Assembly (NCBI RefSeq): GCF_051851475.1 | Contig: NZ_JBPUSJ010000002.1 | Location: forward strand, 248,001 to 312,000 | From: Carboxylicivirga taeanensis | GTDB taxonomy: Bacteria; Bacteroidota; Bacteroidia; Bacteroidales; Marinilabiliaceae | Direction: 5' to 3' | Length of the DNA stretch: 64,000 nucleotides | Shown here: piece after piece, positions 1 through 8,291 of the stretch | Position numbering within the stretch: the first letter of the stretch is position 1 | Layout of the letters: each line of letters begins with the position of its first letter | The notes under the pieces: generated by a model | Told to the model about the DNA's origin: nothing | What the model saw: the letters and a program-made list of their open reading frames with translations, nothing else | Database searches by the model: none | Program-made: the position numbers and the translations under genes

Positions 1-361
1 ATAAAAGCTCATAAAAAGTGAATTCCTTTATGTATTCATACCTTTGGCTTTGGTCTTTCTTATTTTTATTATCGAAGAGTTTAGCAATATTTTTTATTGT
101 CAGATCACTACGGTGTGAGTACCTGTTTACATAGAAGATGATATCTTCCGAATCAAAAAAGCTATTGCCTAATTCGTTGATATTATCCTTTAGCTCACCA
201 CTTAATGTAAAATGAGCAAACTCAAGATTCCCTTCTACCCTAAAATACTCTTCTGACCAGTAAAAGTACTTACGTGGAATGCCCTCTATTTTTAGTAAAG
301 AGTCGAAAAAAACCTGAAAACTTCTATTGATATGTAGCTGTAATTCATCAAAATCTTTCAT
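1..361 (-). CDS. Hypothetical protein downstream of hsdS (partial, 3' end outside window)
   Basis: An open frame starts with ATG at 361-359 and stays open to the window edge, giving the first 120 residues. The start lies 1 nt after the hsdS stop codon, so it is almost certainly translated as part of the mrr-hsdM-hsdS transcript. The visible part begins MKDFDELQLHINRSFQ and is rich in Phe, Tyr, Lys and acidic residues. It has no signal peptide or membrane segment. I do not recognise a family. The position suggests an accessory gene of the restriction-modification operon. The hsdR gene expected for a type I system is not in view and could follow it. That this is a real gene is well supported by position and uninterrupted frame; its function is unknown. 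Confidence 0.6.
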   Translation of the reverse strand, partial: MKDFDELQLHINRSFQVFFDSLLKIEGIPRKYFYWSEEYFRVEGNLEFAHFTLSGELKDNINELGNSFFDSEDIIFYVNRYSHRSDLTIKNIAKLFDNKNKKDQSQRYEYIKEFTFYELL

Positions 362-362
362 A

Positions 363-1628
363 CTATACAAACATCTTTTGCAATAAGCCTTTTTTAAAGG
401 TTACCGTTTCATCAATTTGATGGCCTACTTTTTCAATGGATTTATCTATTGAATAAAGGAAGTTGGCGATTTTCTTTTGTTCAGGTTTAGAAGGTATTTC
501 CATTTCAATTTCAGCTAACCTTTTGGTTGAAATGCCTAAAACTTTTGTCCCCTGCGCAATACGCATTATGGCTAGCCTCACTCTAAACACTTTCATTAAG
601 TGCCCCGCAAAGCCGATATATATATTATTGTTTTTTTGTCTTGCTAGAAAAGTATGTAGTCCTGCTAATACTTTTTCGGAATTAAGGTTTACTACCTCAA
701 TTGCTTTACCAATATCTGCATAATCTTCAGACGCATCAGCAATAATTAAATCACCCTCTTTTAGATAACAATCGGCAGCAATTCTATCTATGTTTTCTTC
801 ATTATTTACAAATGGTACCTTTTCTTTTGTGACATCAAAATGGGAATCGAATCGCGTATGAATATCACCGTAATGTACATTCTTTACTCTTCCTGACTCA
901 TAGTTTAATTTATCTCTTGAAAATGAATTAGTTGTTTTAAATGAATAAATACTTCCAAACTTCTTCTCCTCCCATTCAGGAAAATCATTGCCGTTATCAT
1001 CTTTAAAGCGGATGGTTTGTGAAAAGAGTTTTTGCATTATGCCTTTTTTGTAGCGCTCCAGTTCGGCTTTCTTTTTTTGGAGCAGGGTAATGCGTTTATC
1101 AACTGAGGTGAGGAAGTTGGCTATTTTGGTTTGTTCGTTGGGTGAGGGAATATTTAGTTTAAGTGTTTTTAACTGGTTACCATATAAATGAACTACAGAA
1201 TTACCTTGTGCCAAACTTGCAATTTCTGTTCTTTTAGTATTGTTCAAATAATAGGAAAGGAACACACCATTAATTGGTGATTTTATGATATTTAAATCCC
1301 CACCTAGTGCGACTCCCTCTTTTAAAACACAGGATGCAGTTGCAATATCAATTTGAGTTTCTCCAGAGGCGGGGATAATTACATCGTTAGATTCACTTAA
1401 AACCAACTCATTTACGTCAACATTAGTTTTAGAAACAACCTCGTTAATTACTTCAGAATATACAGTATACAGCTCTCCATATCTAATACATTCGACTACT
1501 CCGTTTTCATTTATATCTGACTTAGAGATACCTTTCCCTTTACTAAAAGTCGCAATAGAGCCAAGTTTTTTGGAATTCAAACTCCCCTCAAACTCCGGAA
1601 AACGCAGTTTAGGCACATTATTCTCCAT
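363..1628 (-). CDS. hsdS: Type I restriction-modification specificity subunit HsdS
   Basis: This is the DNA-recognition subunit of a type I restriction-modification enzyme; it binds two HsdM subunits and fixes the target sequence. The 421 residues show the family's duplicated layout: a first target-recognition domain (about 10-150), a conserved helical spacer (about 165-205), a second target-recognition domain (about 225-375) and a C-terminal helical repeat. The two spacer helices are alike: NEQTKIANFLTSVDKRITLL near 163 and PEQKKIANFLYSIDKSIEKV near 382. Its start overlaps the end of hsdM by 11 bp, typical of translational coupling. Length is normal and no frameshift is seen. The recognition sequence cannot be read from the protein. 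Confidence 0.95.
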   Translation of the reverse strand: MENNVPKLRFPEFEGSLNSKKLGSIATFSKGKGISKSDINENGVVECIRYGELYTVYSEVINEVVSKTNVDVNELVLSESNDVIIPASGETQIDIATASCVLKEGVALGGDLNIIKSPINGVFLSYYLNNTKRTEIASLAQGNSVVHLYGNQLKTLKLNIPSPNEQTKIANFLTSVDKRITLLQKKKAELERYKKGIMQKLFSQTIRFKDDNGNDFPEWEEKKFGSIYSFKTTNSFSRDKLNYESGRVKNVHYGDIHTRFDSHFDVTKEKVPFVNNEENIDRIAADCYLKEGDLIIADASEDYADIGKAIEVVNLNSEKVLAGLHTFLARQKNNNIYIGFAGHLMKVFRVRLAIMRIAQGTKVLGISTKRLAEIEMEIPSKPEQKKIANFLYSIDKSIEKVGHQIDETVTFKKGLLQKMFV

Positions 1629-3210
1629 CTTCTTTCACTTTAAAAGGTGGAACAATGCCTAGCTCGTTACAAAAGCCGATAATCTCTTGGTTTACGTCTT
1701 CCAGGTCGTTATCATAAGCTATCAAACGCTCTGCGACTTCTTTTAAGTCGATTTCTTCTTCCTCTTCGAAGGTATCGACATAGCGGGGGATGTTCAGGTT
1801 GTAGTCGTTTTCGGCTATTTCCTGTAAAGTGCCAATGTGGCAGTATTTATCCACTTCCTTTCTCTCGCGATAGGTGCTGATGATTAAGTCAACATCTTCA
1901 TCGCGCAACTCGTTTTGGTTACCGTTTTTAATATAATGGTCATCACCACTTGCATCGATGAACACCACGTTGTCATCGGCTTCTCTGCATTTCTTAAACA
2001 CCAAAATACAGGTTGGTATGGAAGTGCCGTAGAAAATATTGGCCGGCAAACCAATGACTGCATCCAGGTAGTTACGGTCTTCTATCAGATACCTACGAAT
2101 CACTCCTTCGGCCGCTCCCCGGAATAATACGCCGTGAGGCAGTACAGTCGCCATGGTGCCGTTATCGGCCAGCTGGTGTATCATGTGTTGCACAAAAGCA
2201 TAGTCGGCCTTGGTTTTAGGGGCCAGCTTACCGTATTGACTAAAGCGCTCGTCCGTATCATTTAGTGGGTTATCACCACTTTTCCAATGGGCTGAGAAGG
2301 GCGGGTTAGCTACTACCGCTTCAAAACGTTTATCTAAATGCTGGGGGTTTTCGAGCGTGTCCTCTTGCTGGATGTCGAACTCACGAAAATGCACATCGTG
2401 CAATATCATGTTCATACGTGCCAGGTTGTAGGTGGTGCGGTTGAGCTCCTGTCCGTAAAACTCACTCACATCTTTTACTTCCTTGGCTACGCGTAGCAAC
2501 AAAGAACCAGAACCACAGGTTGGGTCGTAGACGGATTTTAGTTTAGTCTTACCGGTGGTCACAATCTTAGCCAATATCTTACTCACCTGCTGCGGGGTAT
2601 AGAATTCCCCGGCAGATTTACCGGCACCCGCTGCAAACTTGCCAATAAGGTACTCGTAGGCATCCCCCAGTACATCGGAGTCAACTTGTTTGAGTTTGAA
2701 ATCGATTTTGTCGAGATGATTGAGGATTTTAACGATTACTTCGTTTCTGGCTCCAACGGTCCGACCAATTTTGGTAGAGGTCAGGTCCAGGTCTTCAAAC
2801 AAAGCATTGAAGTCTTCTTCTGATTCGGTACCCATGGTGCTCTGCTCAATGTGGTTCATCACCGCCTGCAGGTCTTCTATGATGTAGTTGCTTTCGCTCT
2901 CGGTATCGGCGTTTCCTTTTTTGGCCAGTTCGGAAAATAACTCTTTGGGTTGCAGGAAGTAGCCCAACTTCAGAAGGGATTCTTCTTTGATGGCTTCCAA
3001 TGTTTCGGCATCGGTCACATCTTTATAATCCGTTATTTTTTCGCCTTCCAACAGTTCGTTGGCGTATAAATATTGCTTCTCACTCAGGTATTTGTAAAAG
3101 ATAAAACCGAGAATGTAATCGCGGTAATCGTCTGCACTAATCTTTCCCCTCAATAGGTTGGCGATGCCCCATAATTGGGCTTCCAATTGTTTCTTTTGGT
3201 CTTCGGACAT
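1618..3210 (-). CDS. hsdM: Type I restriction-modification DNA methyltransferase HsdM
   Basis: This is an N6-adenine DNA methyltransferase that uses S-adenosylmethionine to protect the host sequence. The 530 residues contain an N-terminal helical HsdM domain (about 8-150), the SAM-binding motif DPTCGSGSLLLR near residue 226 and the catalytic NPPF motif (VVANPPFSAHW) near residue 303. The length is usual for the family and all key motifs are intact, so it should be active. It is followed by hsdS with an 11 bp overlap and preceded by a membrane-protein gene 60 bp upstream. No hsdR is visible, so whether the system restricts DNA cannot be judged from this window. Confidence 0.96.
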   Translation of the reverse strand: MSEDQKKQLEAQLWGIANLLRGKISADDYRDYILGFIFYKYLSEKQYLYANELLEGEKITDYKDVTDAETLEAIKEESLLKLGYFLQPKELFSELAKKGNADTESESNYIIEDLQAVMNHIEQSTMGTESEEDFNALFEDLDLTSTKIGRTVGARNEVIVKILNHLDKIDFKLKQVDSDVLGDAYEYLIGKFAAGAGKSAGEFYTPQQVSKILAKIVTTGKTKLKSVYDPTCGSGSLLLRVAKEVKDVSEFYGQELNRTTYNLARMNMILHDVHFREFDIQQEDTLENPQHLDKRFEAVVANPPFSAHWKSGDNPLNDTDERFSQYGKLAPKTKADYAFVQHMIHQLADNGTMATVLPHGVLFRGAAEGVIRRYLIEDRNYLDAVIGLPANIFYGTSIPTCILVFKKCREADDNVVFIDASGDDHYIKNGNQNELRDEDVDLIISTYRERKEVDKYCHIGTLQEIAENDYNLNIPRYVDTFEEEEEIDLKEVAERLIAYDNDLEDVNQEIIGFCNELGIVPPFKVKEDGE

Positions 3211-3270
3211 ATGTTAAGTTGTTCTTTATTTTTGTTTATTGCTCAAAGATAATTAGTGTTAAGGAATGGG

Positions 3271-3978
3271 CTAGCTCAAGTCAGATAAAGAGTTCCTTCT
3301 ATTCGTGAAATATTCTTCTACCTCCATTTTAAGGTTTTCTCCAATGCAAATGTCAGTATCATCTATATTTACAGCAGCGCTATAAGAAATATTTACTAAG
3401 CTCACTACTCCTATAGAATAAAATATCCAATTGTAATTATTTATTATTGGAGAAATATTAGAAAACCAACCTTCATAATGTAAACTCATTATTGCTAAAA
3501 CAATACAAGTAAAATAAGCAGTATATAATTCGTCACTTTCTTTCTTTTTTGATTGAAAAATCTGACATAGCCCTAAAAGCTGTTCGTTATTATTGATTAA
3601 AGCAAATTCTTCAAGCCTATTCTTTGAAATTAGATGTTTTTGTGATAAATCCTTTCTGCTCGAATGCCAGTGCAGCTTTTTTGTAAGAGTTACTAGAAAT
3701 ATCCTTAAAACTAGATGCACAAATTTGACAGACAGTATAAATACAAAGAAATAAAATATAAAACTAACTATATCATAGAACATTAAAAATGAAAATGCCT
3801 CCTCTAATTTTATTTCGTTTAATCTTGGAAGAGCAGTTCCAAATTGCTTGATGATAAAAACATCAATAAAAAGTAGAGCTATCAGAGTGCTAAGCCAAAA
3901 CTTTGCTTTTAAAAAAGCAAAGTTATCGATGAAAAATATCTTATTAATAAGCGATTTTGTATCCATGTAACCCGTCAT
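3271..3978 (-). CDS. Membrane protein of unknown function inside the restriction operon
   Basis: A 235-residue protein with about four hydrophobic segments (roughly 25-45, 65-95, 155-173 and 183-205) and a charged, Lys-rich central loop (about 98-150). I recognise no family. It lies 17 nt after mrr and 60 nt before hsdM on the same strand, so it is probably cotranscribed with the restriction genes. Met1 at 3978 gives MTGYMDTKSL; Met5 at 3966 is an equally possible start. The gene looks more AT-rich than hsdM and mrr, which would fit independent acquisition, but I did not compute composition. A membrane protein between two nuclease-related genes could be a separate defence effector or an unrelated passenger. 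Confidence 0.75.
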   Translation of the reverse strand: MTGYMDTKSLINKIFFIDNFAFLKAKFWLSTLIALLFIDVFIIKQFGTALPRLNEIKLEEAFSFLMFYDIVSFIFYFFVFILSVKFVHLVLRIFLVTLTKKLHWHSSRKDLSQKHLISKNRLEEFALINNNEQLLGLCQIFQSKKKESDELYTAYFTCIVLAIMSLHYEGWFSNISPIINNYNWIFYSIGVVSLVNISYSAAVNIDDTDICIGENLKMEVEEYFTNRRNSLSDLS

Positions 3979-3995
3979 TGAATCAAGCTATGTAT

Positions 3996-4904
3996 TTAAC
4001 TCTCAAAATAATCTGAGTCAATTTCTTTATAAACAAAGGTCTCTTTAGGTGAGATGCCAATGTTGTATTCAATCATTAACTCAGCCAGGCGTTTGCCATC
4101 AATAAGGATGAGCGTTCGGTCAATCTTATCAGCGAACTCCTTAGCTGAAGGTGGAAAATCGGAGGTGGTTATGAAGACCCCTTTGCGAGCGTTATGGGCT
4201 AGCATGGCACCGGCAAAGTCGCGTACTTCTTTAATGGGGACTGTATTAGCATAGCGCTTGGCCTGGATGTAGATTTTATCCAATCCCAGGCGGTCTTCAT
4301 TGATGATGCCGTCAATGCCACCATCGGTTGATTTTTTAGTGACCTGAGCGGCTTCGGCACGATTACCACCGTAGCCAATGGCCTGGAGTAAATCTAATAC
4401 CAGTTCTTCAAATTTATAAGGATCGACCTTGATGAGTTGGTCCGCTAACTGCCTAATCAGCATTCGATTTATTTGCTGATAGGCTTCTTCAAAATTTTCT
4501 TTAGGGGTTTGACTATCTGATTCTACAGATTTTACATTACTTTCTCCATTATTCTTTACATTGGTACCTACAAACTCATTAAAAGAGTCATATTGTCTCA
4601 GAAATGCAGCGTCAATTTTAGAAGGATTTGCATTTAAAACTTCCATGCCGAGATTGGTAATTTGCACAAAACCTCGTTTTTCTGATTGTAACAAACCGGC
4701 CTTTTTGAGGTAGGTATTGGCCCAGCCAACCCGGTTATCAAACAAAGGTTGTTTTCCACTGGGCAACAATTGGCGCCTGTCGGCATTAGATAGCTTTAAC
4801 TCTATTGAAAGCTTTTCAATTAACTGTCTGAATTTATATGTTTTTTCATCAGCAACACACCTTAACAAAGGTAGCATGATTGATTGGTAGTCAGGTACGG
4901 GCAT
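3996..4904 (-). CDS. mrr: Mrr-family restriction endonuclease
   Basis: This is a type IV-like restriction enzyme of the Mrr family, whose members cut modified foreign DNA. The 302 residues start with a winged-helix Mrr N-terminal domain (about 5-95; begins PDYQSIMLPLLRCVAD), followed by a linker and a C-terminal PD-(D/E)XK nuclease domain (about 155-290). Nuclease motifs are visible: FEELVLDLLQAIGYGG near 165, the DGGIDG segment with the metal-binding Asp near 193, and the IYIQAKRY strand carrying the QxK motif near 212. Length and order fit the family. It is the first gene of the minus-strand defence operon and is divergent from the gene at 5012. Methylation specificity cannot be deduced. 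Confidence 0.93.
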   Translation of the reverse strand: MPVPDYQSIMLPLLRCVADEKTYKFRQLIEKLSIELKLSNADRRQLLPSGKQPLFDNRVGWANTYLKKAGLLQSEKRGFVQITNLGMEVLNANPSKIDAAFLRQYDSFNEFVGTNVKNNGESNVKSVESDSQTPKENFEEAYQQINRMLIRQLADQLIKVDPYKFEELVLDLLQAIGYGGNRAEAAQVTKKSTDGGIDGIINEDRLGLDKIYIQAKRYANTVPIKEVRDFAGAMLAHNARKGVFITTSDFPPSAKEFADKIDRTLILIDGKRLAELMIEYNIGISPKETFVYKEIDSDYFES

Positions 4905-5011
4905 GTGTGTTTTTATTTAGGAATTTAAAAATAGTAAAAAATGGGAATGTTATGTTCGAAATTTTGAGAATTTGATTTGTCTTTGTACTCGTATTTGCAG
5001 AATTAAGAGGT

Positions 5012-5296
5012 ATGTTCAGCAAACAGCAATATCAAGCCGCATTAAAGCAGAGAGAAGAAGCAGAACATATTATCGAGCAATATGAGACCACTGATCTAAT
5101 CCGATATATTCGGTCCTTTGATCTTCTGAACAAAGGTGATTACGTTACTTATGTGGGGGGGAGTTGTGGCAATAATTTAACCCTCGGGAGGCAATACCGG
5201 TTAACTTGTAAGCCATGGAATGGACGAATAGCTATCATTAACGATAGCGTTAAACGGATGATCTATCGTTTAAAGAATCGATATTTTGAGCTGTAA
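5012..5296 (+). CDS. Hypothetical protein, 94 residues
   Basis: A short protein with a charged helical N-terminus (about 1-35, many Gln, Glu and Arg) and a C-terminal half that looks like a small beta barrel (GDYVTYVGGSCGNNLTLGRQ at about 48-67, then a basic, aromatic end). No signal peptide or membrane helix. I do not recognise the family; the C-terminal half resembles SH3-like folds only in a general way. It is divergent from mrr across about 107 bp of AT-rich DNA and is followed by a membrane-protein gene. Codon use and open frame make it a likely real gene. Confidence 0.6.
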   Translation: MFSKQQYQAALKQREEAEHIIEQYETTDLIRYIRSFDLLNKGDYVTYVGGSCGNNLTLGRQYRLTCKPWNGRIAIINDSVKRMIYRLKNRYFEL

Positions 5297-5398
5297 TATT
5301 GAAATAACTACTATTAACTATGCTTCTCTTTTGATATAAGTATTTAATATTCATATCTTCTGTAAGTTTTATTTAGTAATATTTTTAACCTGGATACT

Positions 5399-5803
5399 AT
5401 GAAAACTTTAAGAGGTACTATTTTTGGCGGCATTGCTTATTTTTTAATAGGATGGGTGGTATACGGCATGCTGCTTGGTAGTTTTTATGAAGCTAACACC
5501 GATGTTGCACTCAATCGGCCAGAAGAGGAAATGATCCTTTGGGCCATGTTCGTCTCCACTTTATTAGTCGCGTTATTTCTAACGATGTTTCTCAAATATG
5601 CTGGTGCAAGTCATTGGATGGATGGCATCAAAAAGGGAGGCTTATTTGGCCTTCTGATGGGATTAAGTATGAGCCTGTCTTTTTATTCCATGACAACGTG
5701 GTACAGCTCCTTTTGGATTGCCATCGTTGATGGTATTGTAAATGCTATTGTGATGGCCATTATAGGGGTAGTTATTGTATTAACCTGGGGAAAGAAGGAG
5801 TAG
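5399..5803 (+). CDS. Small four-helix membrane protein, unknown function
   Basis: A 134-residue integral membrane protein with four hydrophobic segments (about 8-28, 46-67, 80-98 and 105-130) joined by short loops; it ends with the basic tail WGKKE. The second loop is acidic (RPEEEM), which suggests that it faces the periplasm. I cannot name the family with confidence; the pattern is like small DUF1761-type proteins. It stands alone, about 100 bp after the preceding gene. A clear open frame and strong membrane pattern support it as a real gene. Confidence 0.65.
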   Translation: MKTLRGTIFGGIAYFLIGWVVYGMLLGSFYEANTDVALNRPEEEMILWAMFVSTLLVALFLTMFLKYAGASHWMDGIKKGGLFGLLMGLSMSLSFYSMTTWYSSFWIAIVDGIVNAIVMAIIGVVIVLTWGKKE

Positions 5804-5923
5804 ACTATTGAATCAACAGTTTTGGAGTGGTTGGGAGATAATTGATATATCCTATTACCAAAAGTACATCAGACTTGCTTGAAGTAAGCGACTTCGATTA
5901 GCTAAGCTCAAAAATCTTAAGAC

Positions 5924-6034
5924 ATGTCGAAGACCAAAAAGGGCAAGAAAAAAGTGCACATGCCAGTACACGCGAAAAAAGTAGGTGGCAAAAAGGTTAA
6001 GGTAAAAGAATATAATCGTTCGACGTCCGACTAG
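5924..6034 (+). CDS. Very small lysine-rich basic protein (36 residues)
   Basis: An ATG at 5924 opens a 36-residue frame ending with TAG at 6032-6034. About a third of the residues are Lys. It starts MSKTKKGKKKVHMPVHAKKV and ends VKEYNRSTSD. Such composition suggests a nucleic-acid-binding or ribosome-associated micro-protein, but I know no named family for it. It lies between the membrane protein and the zinc-ribbon gene on the same strand, 120 bp after the former. The regular Lys/Gly pattern and clean start and stop favour a real gene over chance, but a short frame like this cannot be proved by eye. Confidence 0.5.
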   Translation: MSKTKKGKKKVHMPVHAKKVGGKKVKVKEYNRSTSD

Positions 6035-6220
6035 AGAAGTGGCAGGGGCGGTTTGCCCTCTAATTTTAAGATAAGACCAGAAAAGGCATATAGGTCTGGG
6101 CTTTTAGGTGATAATTACTCGTTCGCACAATTGGCGAGTCTGCAGCCTGTAAAAGCTAAAAAGAAATTATGTCTGGTAGAAGTAACCTACTTTCATTTAA
6201 TAACTTTAAACTTAAAGAAC

Positions 6221-6355
6221 ATGTCTACAACAGGAGAAAAACCAGGAAAAGGGACGTATACGTGTAAGAAGTGTGGTCAAACGGTTGTATTGGATGATAA
6301 CACAGATACCTTACCACCATGTCCAAAGTGCGGGCATACAGAATACAGACCTTAA
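6221..6355 (+). CDS. Small zinc-ribbon protein (rubredoxin-like, 44 residues)
   Basis: This mini-protein carries two CxxC knuckles, CKKCG at residues 15-19 and CPKCG at 33-37, which together would bind one zinc (or iron) ion. The N-terminus is MSTTGEKPGKGTY and the C-terminus HTEYRP. The frame is open upstream to 6053, but those 56 residues look unlike protein and the ATG at 6221 begins exactly where the domain begins, so I chose 6221. A strong hairpin plus T-run follows at 6397-6427. Zinc-ribbon mini-proteins of this form are widespread in bacteria without a defined role. Confidence 0.75.
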   Translation: MSTTGEKPGKGTYTCKKCGQTVVLDDNTDTLPPCPKCGHTEYRP

Positions 6356-6396
6356 CTTAAAACAAGCTGACGCAGAGCAGCCAGTGGATGAACCGA

Positions 6397-6427
6397 GGAG
6401 AGTATACTTTATGTACTCTCCTTTTTC
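6397..6427 (+). terminator. Rho-independent terminator after the zinc-ribbon gene
   Basis: Perfect 8 bp stem GGAGAGTA (6397-6404) with TACTCTCC (6414-6421), 9 nt loop, followed by TTTTT. It lies 42 nt after the zinc-ribbon stop and separates the plus-strand genes from the convergent mobile-element genes. Confidence 0.8.
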
Positions 6428-6502
6428 TTCACCATATTTGTTGGTTTTACAAATAGTAAGTTTTGCAACTTGAATAAGTTAGGTTTAGGTACGTTTGCCG
6501 TG

Positions 6503-7153
6503 TTACTTTCGTTTATCCCTGCTTTCTTTAGGCCAGATAATCACGTTCATCATTTCCCGTAAGCGGCTGCGCACGCGTTGGCCGTAGAGTTTTTCAATGT
6601 CCTGGGCGTTGAGGTTGGTGGTGGCATGGGTGATGAGGCGGTCGGAGATAAAGAGGTCGTAACGGCTGAGGAGGACCTCGGCCAGAACGTTGCATTCAGA
6701 GCCGAAATGTTTGATGTTGGTTTCGGCACCCAAATCATCGAGGCAGATGGTGATGGGCTTTTTTTGGCCTGGTGAGAGGGAGAAGCTGCGTTTGCTGTAG
6801 CGGTGAATCACCTCATAGCCGTCTTTTTGGAACTCGAAACTGATATCGCGGCAGGCTTTAATGGCAAAACGCTGGTGGGCCTGCAAGATGGTGGGCATCA
6901 GCTTCATGAGGGCTGTTTTTCCACAGCCTACAGGGCCAATCATGAGGATGCCTTTGCGGAGGTCGATGCCTTGCTGACTGGCTAATTGGTTATTCCTGAT
7001 GAAATAGGCGAAGAGTTTTTTGATGATGGGCCTGTCTTCTTCGTACAGGTGAAAGTGTTGGCCATAAAGGGCTTTGCCTTTTTGAGTGATGAGGTCAAGT
7101 GATTTTTGGAAATCGTAGTAGATGGTGTTGTTGATGATTTGATAGTGTGACAT
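6503..7153 (-). CDS. DnaC/IstB-like AAA+ ATPase (helicase-loader type)
   Basis: A 216-residue ATPase with Walker A GPVGCGKTAL near residue 73, Walker B ICLDDLGAE near 137, a sensor-1 segment THATTNLN near 177 and an arginine-finger-like YGQRVRSRLREM near 190. This is the layout of DnaC-type helicase loaders and IstB transposition helpers. With no transposase nearby and a replication-organiser-like gene 364 bp upstream on the same strand, a helicase-loader role for element replication is the better reading. It is the last gene of the minus-strand element cluster. The mode of action is inferred from family and context. Confidence 0.85.
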   Translation of the reverse strand: MSHYQIINNTIYYDFQKSLDLITQKGKALYGQHFHLYEEDRPIIKKLFAYFIRNNQLASQQGIDLRKGILMIGPVGCGKTALMKLMPTILQAHQRFAIKACRDISFEFQKDGYEVIHRYSKRSFSLSPGQKKPITICLDDLGAETNIKHFGSECNVLAEVLLSRYDLFISDRLITHATTNLNAQDIEKLYGQRVRSRLREMMNVIIWPKESRDKRK

Positions 7154-7517
7154 GGTTGGTAAATTGAGGAATTGGTTAATTGTCGAATTGATGATTTACA
7201 GCTTGTTTGAATTGCTTTATCTTATTCCGAGAAATTGATACTTATAGCTCCGGTTTTGCTCGAGCCGCAAGGGCTTTTACTTTAGTTCACAAGTGTTTAT
7301 TTTGGTGTTCATGATTTCCACTTCGTTTCAATTCTTCCTGCAGTCGAGAAAGTAAACAAAGAGTCCGCCGACTACCGCACTCGCTGACCCATCCCGATTT
7401 TCATCAGGAAAAGAAAGAACTCTTCCGATATTCATCGGAATCAAACAGCTTTCTTTTCTCTCTGATTTCAAATCTATGTGTACCCTAGCTGCGTTGCTGA
7501 GGTCGGAGAGGGAACTC
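7154..7517. other. Intergenic region containing diverged repeat copy A
   Basis: No credible gene. A 111-residue frame that crosses 7328-7663 on the minus strand is a shadow of the neighbouring gene and repeat. About 225 bp (7250-7475) form copy A of a repeat found again at 8350-8565. The remainder (7154-7240) is AT-rich leader DNA of the ATPase gene. Confidence 0.7.
7250..7475. repeat. Diverged direct repeat, copy A
   Basis: This copy matches the one at 8350-8565 in the same orientation. The core 7281-7339 is a 59 bp perfect match to 8385-8443. Outside the core the match is patchy but collinear: GAGCCGC on the left; AAACAAAG, CCGCC, CTCGCTGACC, AAAGAACTC and AACAGCTTT on the right. It is non-coding in both places. 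Confidence 0.85.
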
Positions 7518-8291
7518 TCATAGGGGTTCATCGTAGTTAGAGGATGAGGGTGGTGGCGAAATGGGACGTAGCGGGATACTGCGCGCATCGGATATGGAAT
7601 TATTAGGTGAGCGGTGTTTTTCCCGGAATTGTTCTTTGCGGGTGTCGTTGGCTTTTTTCTCAAACTTTTTAATGTTGAGCATCCAGTTGCGGGCAGCGGC
7701 CTTCCAGTCTTTCATGGGTGTTTTACCACCAACGAGCCAGCCGTTGGACTCGTAGTAGTTGAAGAAACGCTCGGCCTCAGCATCAGGGTGGCCTTTTTCG
7801 TGGAAGTAGATTTGGATATGCGCTAAAGGGGGAATTTCTGCTTTTGTCCTTTGGGTATCTTCACCAGGGAAGTGTAGCTTCGTTTTCATAGTGATATCAC
7901 TTTTAGGATTAGACTTTGAATTATTTTTCTCCTTATAGAGTGTGTTAGTTTGTATGTTTATAGAAGGAGTCATTTTTGATACAGGTAGTGAACAGGTAGC
8001 TGTGTCAAAAGTGAACAGGTGAATGCGGCTTCCTTTGGTTGGATCAAAGGATGGGTCGTAACGGATAAAGCCATGGTGGTGCAGGTCTCTAAGGGCATTG
8101 AGGTATGTTCCGGAGGACCCAATTTTGGCCAGTTTCATGGTTTCAGTTCTTGAGATGCTTATCGGGTTCTCAAATCGGTTTGTATTCCACATTCTGAACA
8201 ATACCAGGTAAAGGCTTATATGGTATGGTTTAAAGCTTGTTATCTGATCCATCAAGGCGAAAACATTAGTTTGATGCTTGATGTAGTTCAT
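7518..8291 (-). CDS. Replication-organiser-like protein of the integrative element
   Basis: A 257-residue protein with an N-terminal winged-helix-like domain (about 1-95; MNYIKHQTNVFALMDQ start, then SRTETMKLAKIGSSGTYLNA as the likely recognition region). The middle is low-complexity and the C-terminal block (about 165-215) contains FFNYYESNGW and PMKDWKAAARNW. That C-terminal pattern resembles the DnaD/DnaT-like tails of phage replisome organisers. It stands upstream of a DnaC-like ATPase on the same strand, an arrangement matching an initiator plus helicase loader. I infer replication or replication control for the mobile element; a transcriptional regulator is the main alternative. Confidence 0.65.
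   Translation of the reverse strand: MNYIKHQTNVFALMDQITSFKPYHISLYLVLFRMWNTNRFENPISISRTETMKLAKIGSSGTYLNALRDLHHHGFIRYDPSFDPTKGSRIHLFTFDTATCSLPVSKMTPSINIQTNTLYKEKNNSKSNPKSDITMKTKLHFPGEDTQRTKAEIPPLAHIQIYFHEKGHPDAEAERFFNYYESNGWLVGGKTPMKDWKAAARNWMLNIKKFEKKANDTRKEQFREKHRSPNNSISDARSIPLRPISPPPSSSNYDEPL

Noticed and set aside
6053..6220. 56-codon N-terminal extension of the zinc-ribbon frame
   Set aside because: The extension is not protein-like and the compact zinc-ribbon domain starts exactly at the ATG at 6221.
7328..7663. Minus-strand frame of 111 codons starting in repeat copy A
   Set aside because: It overlaps the end of the replication-organiser-like gene in another frame and mostly translates repeat DNA.
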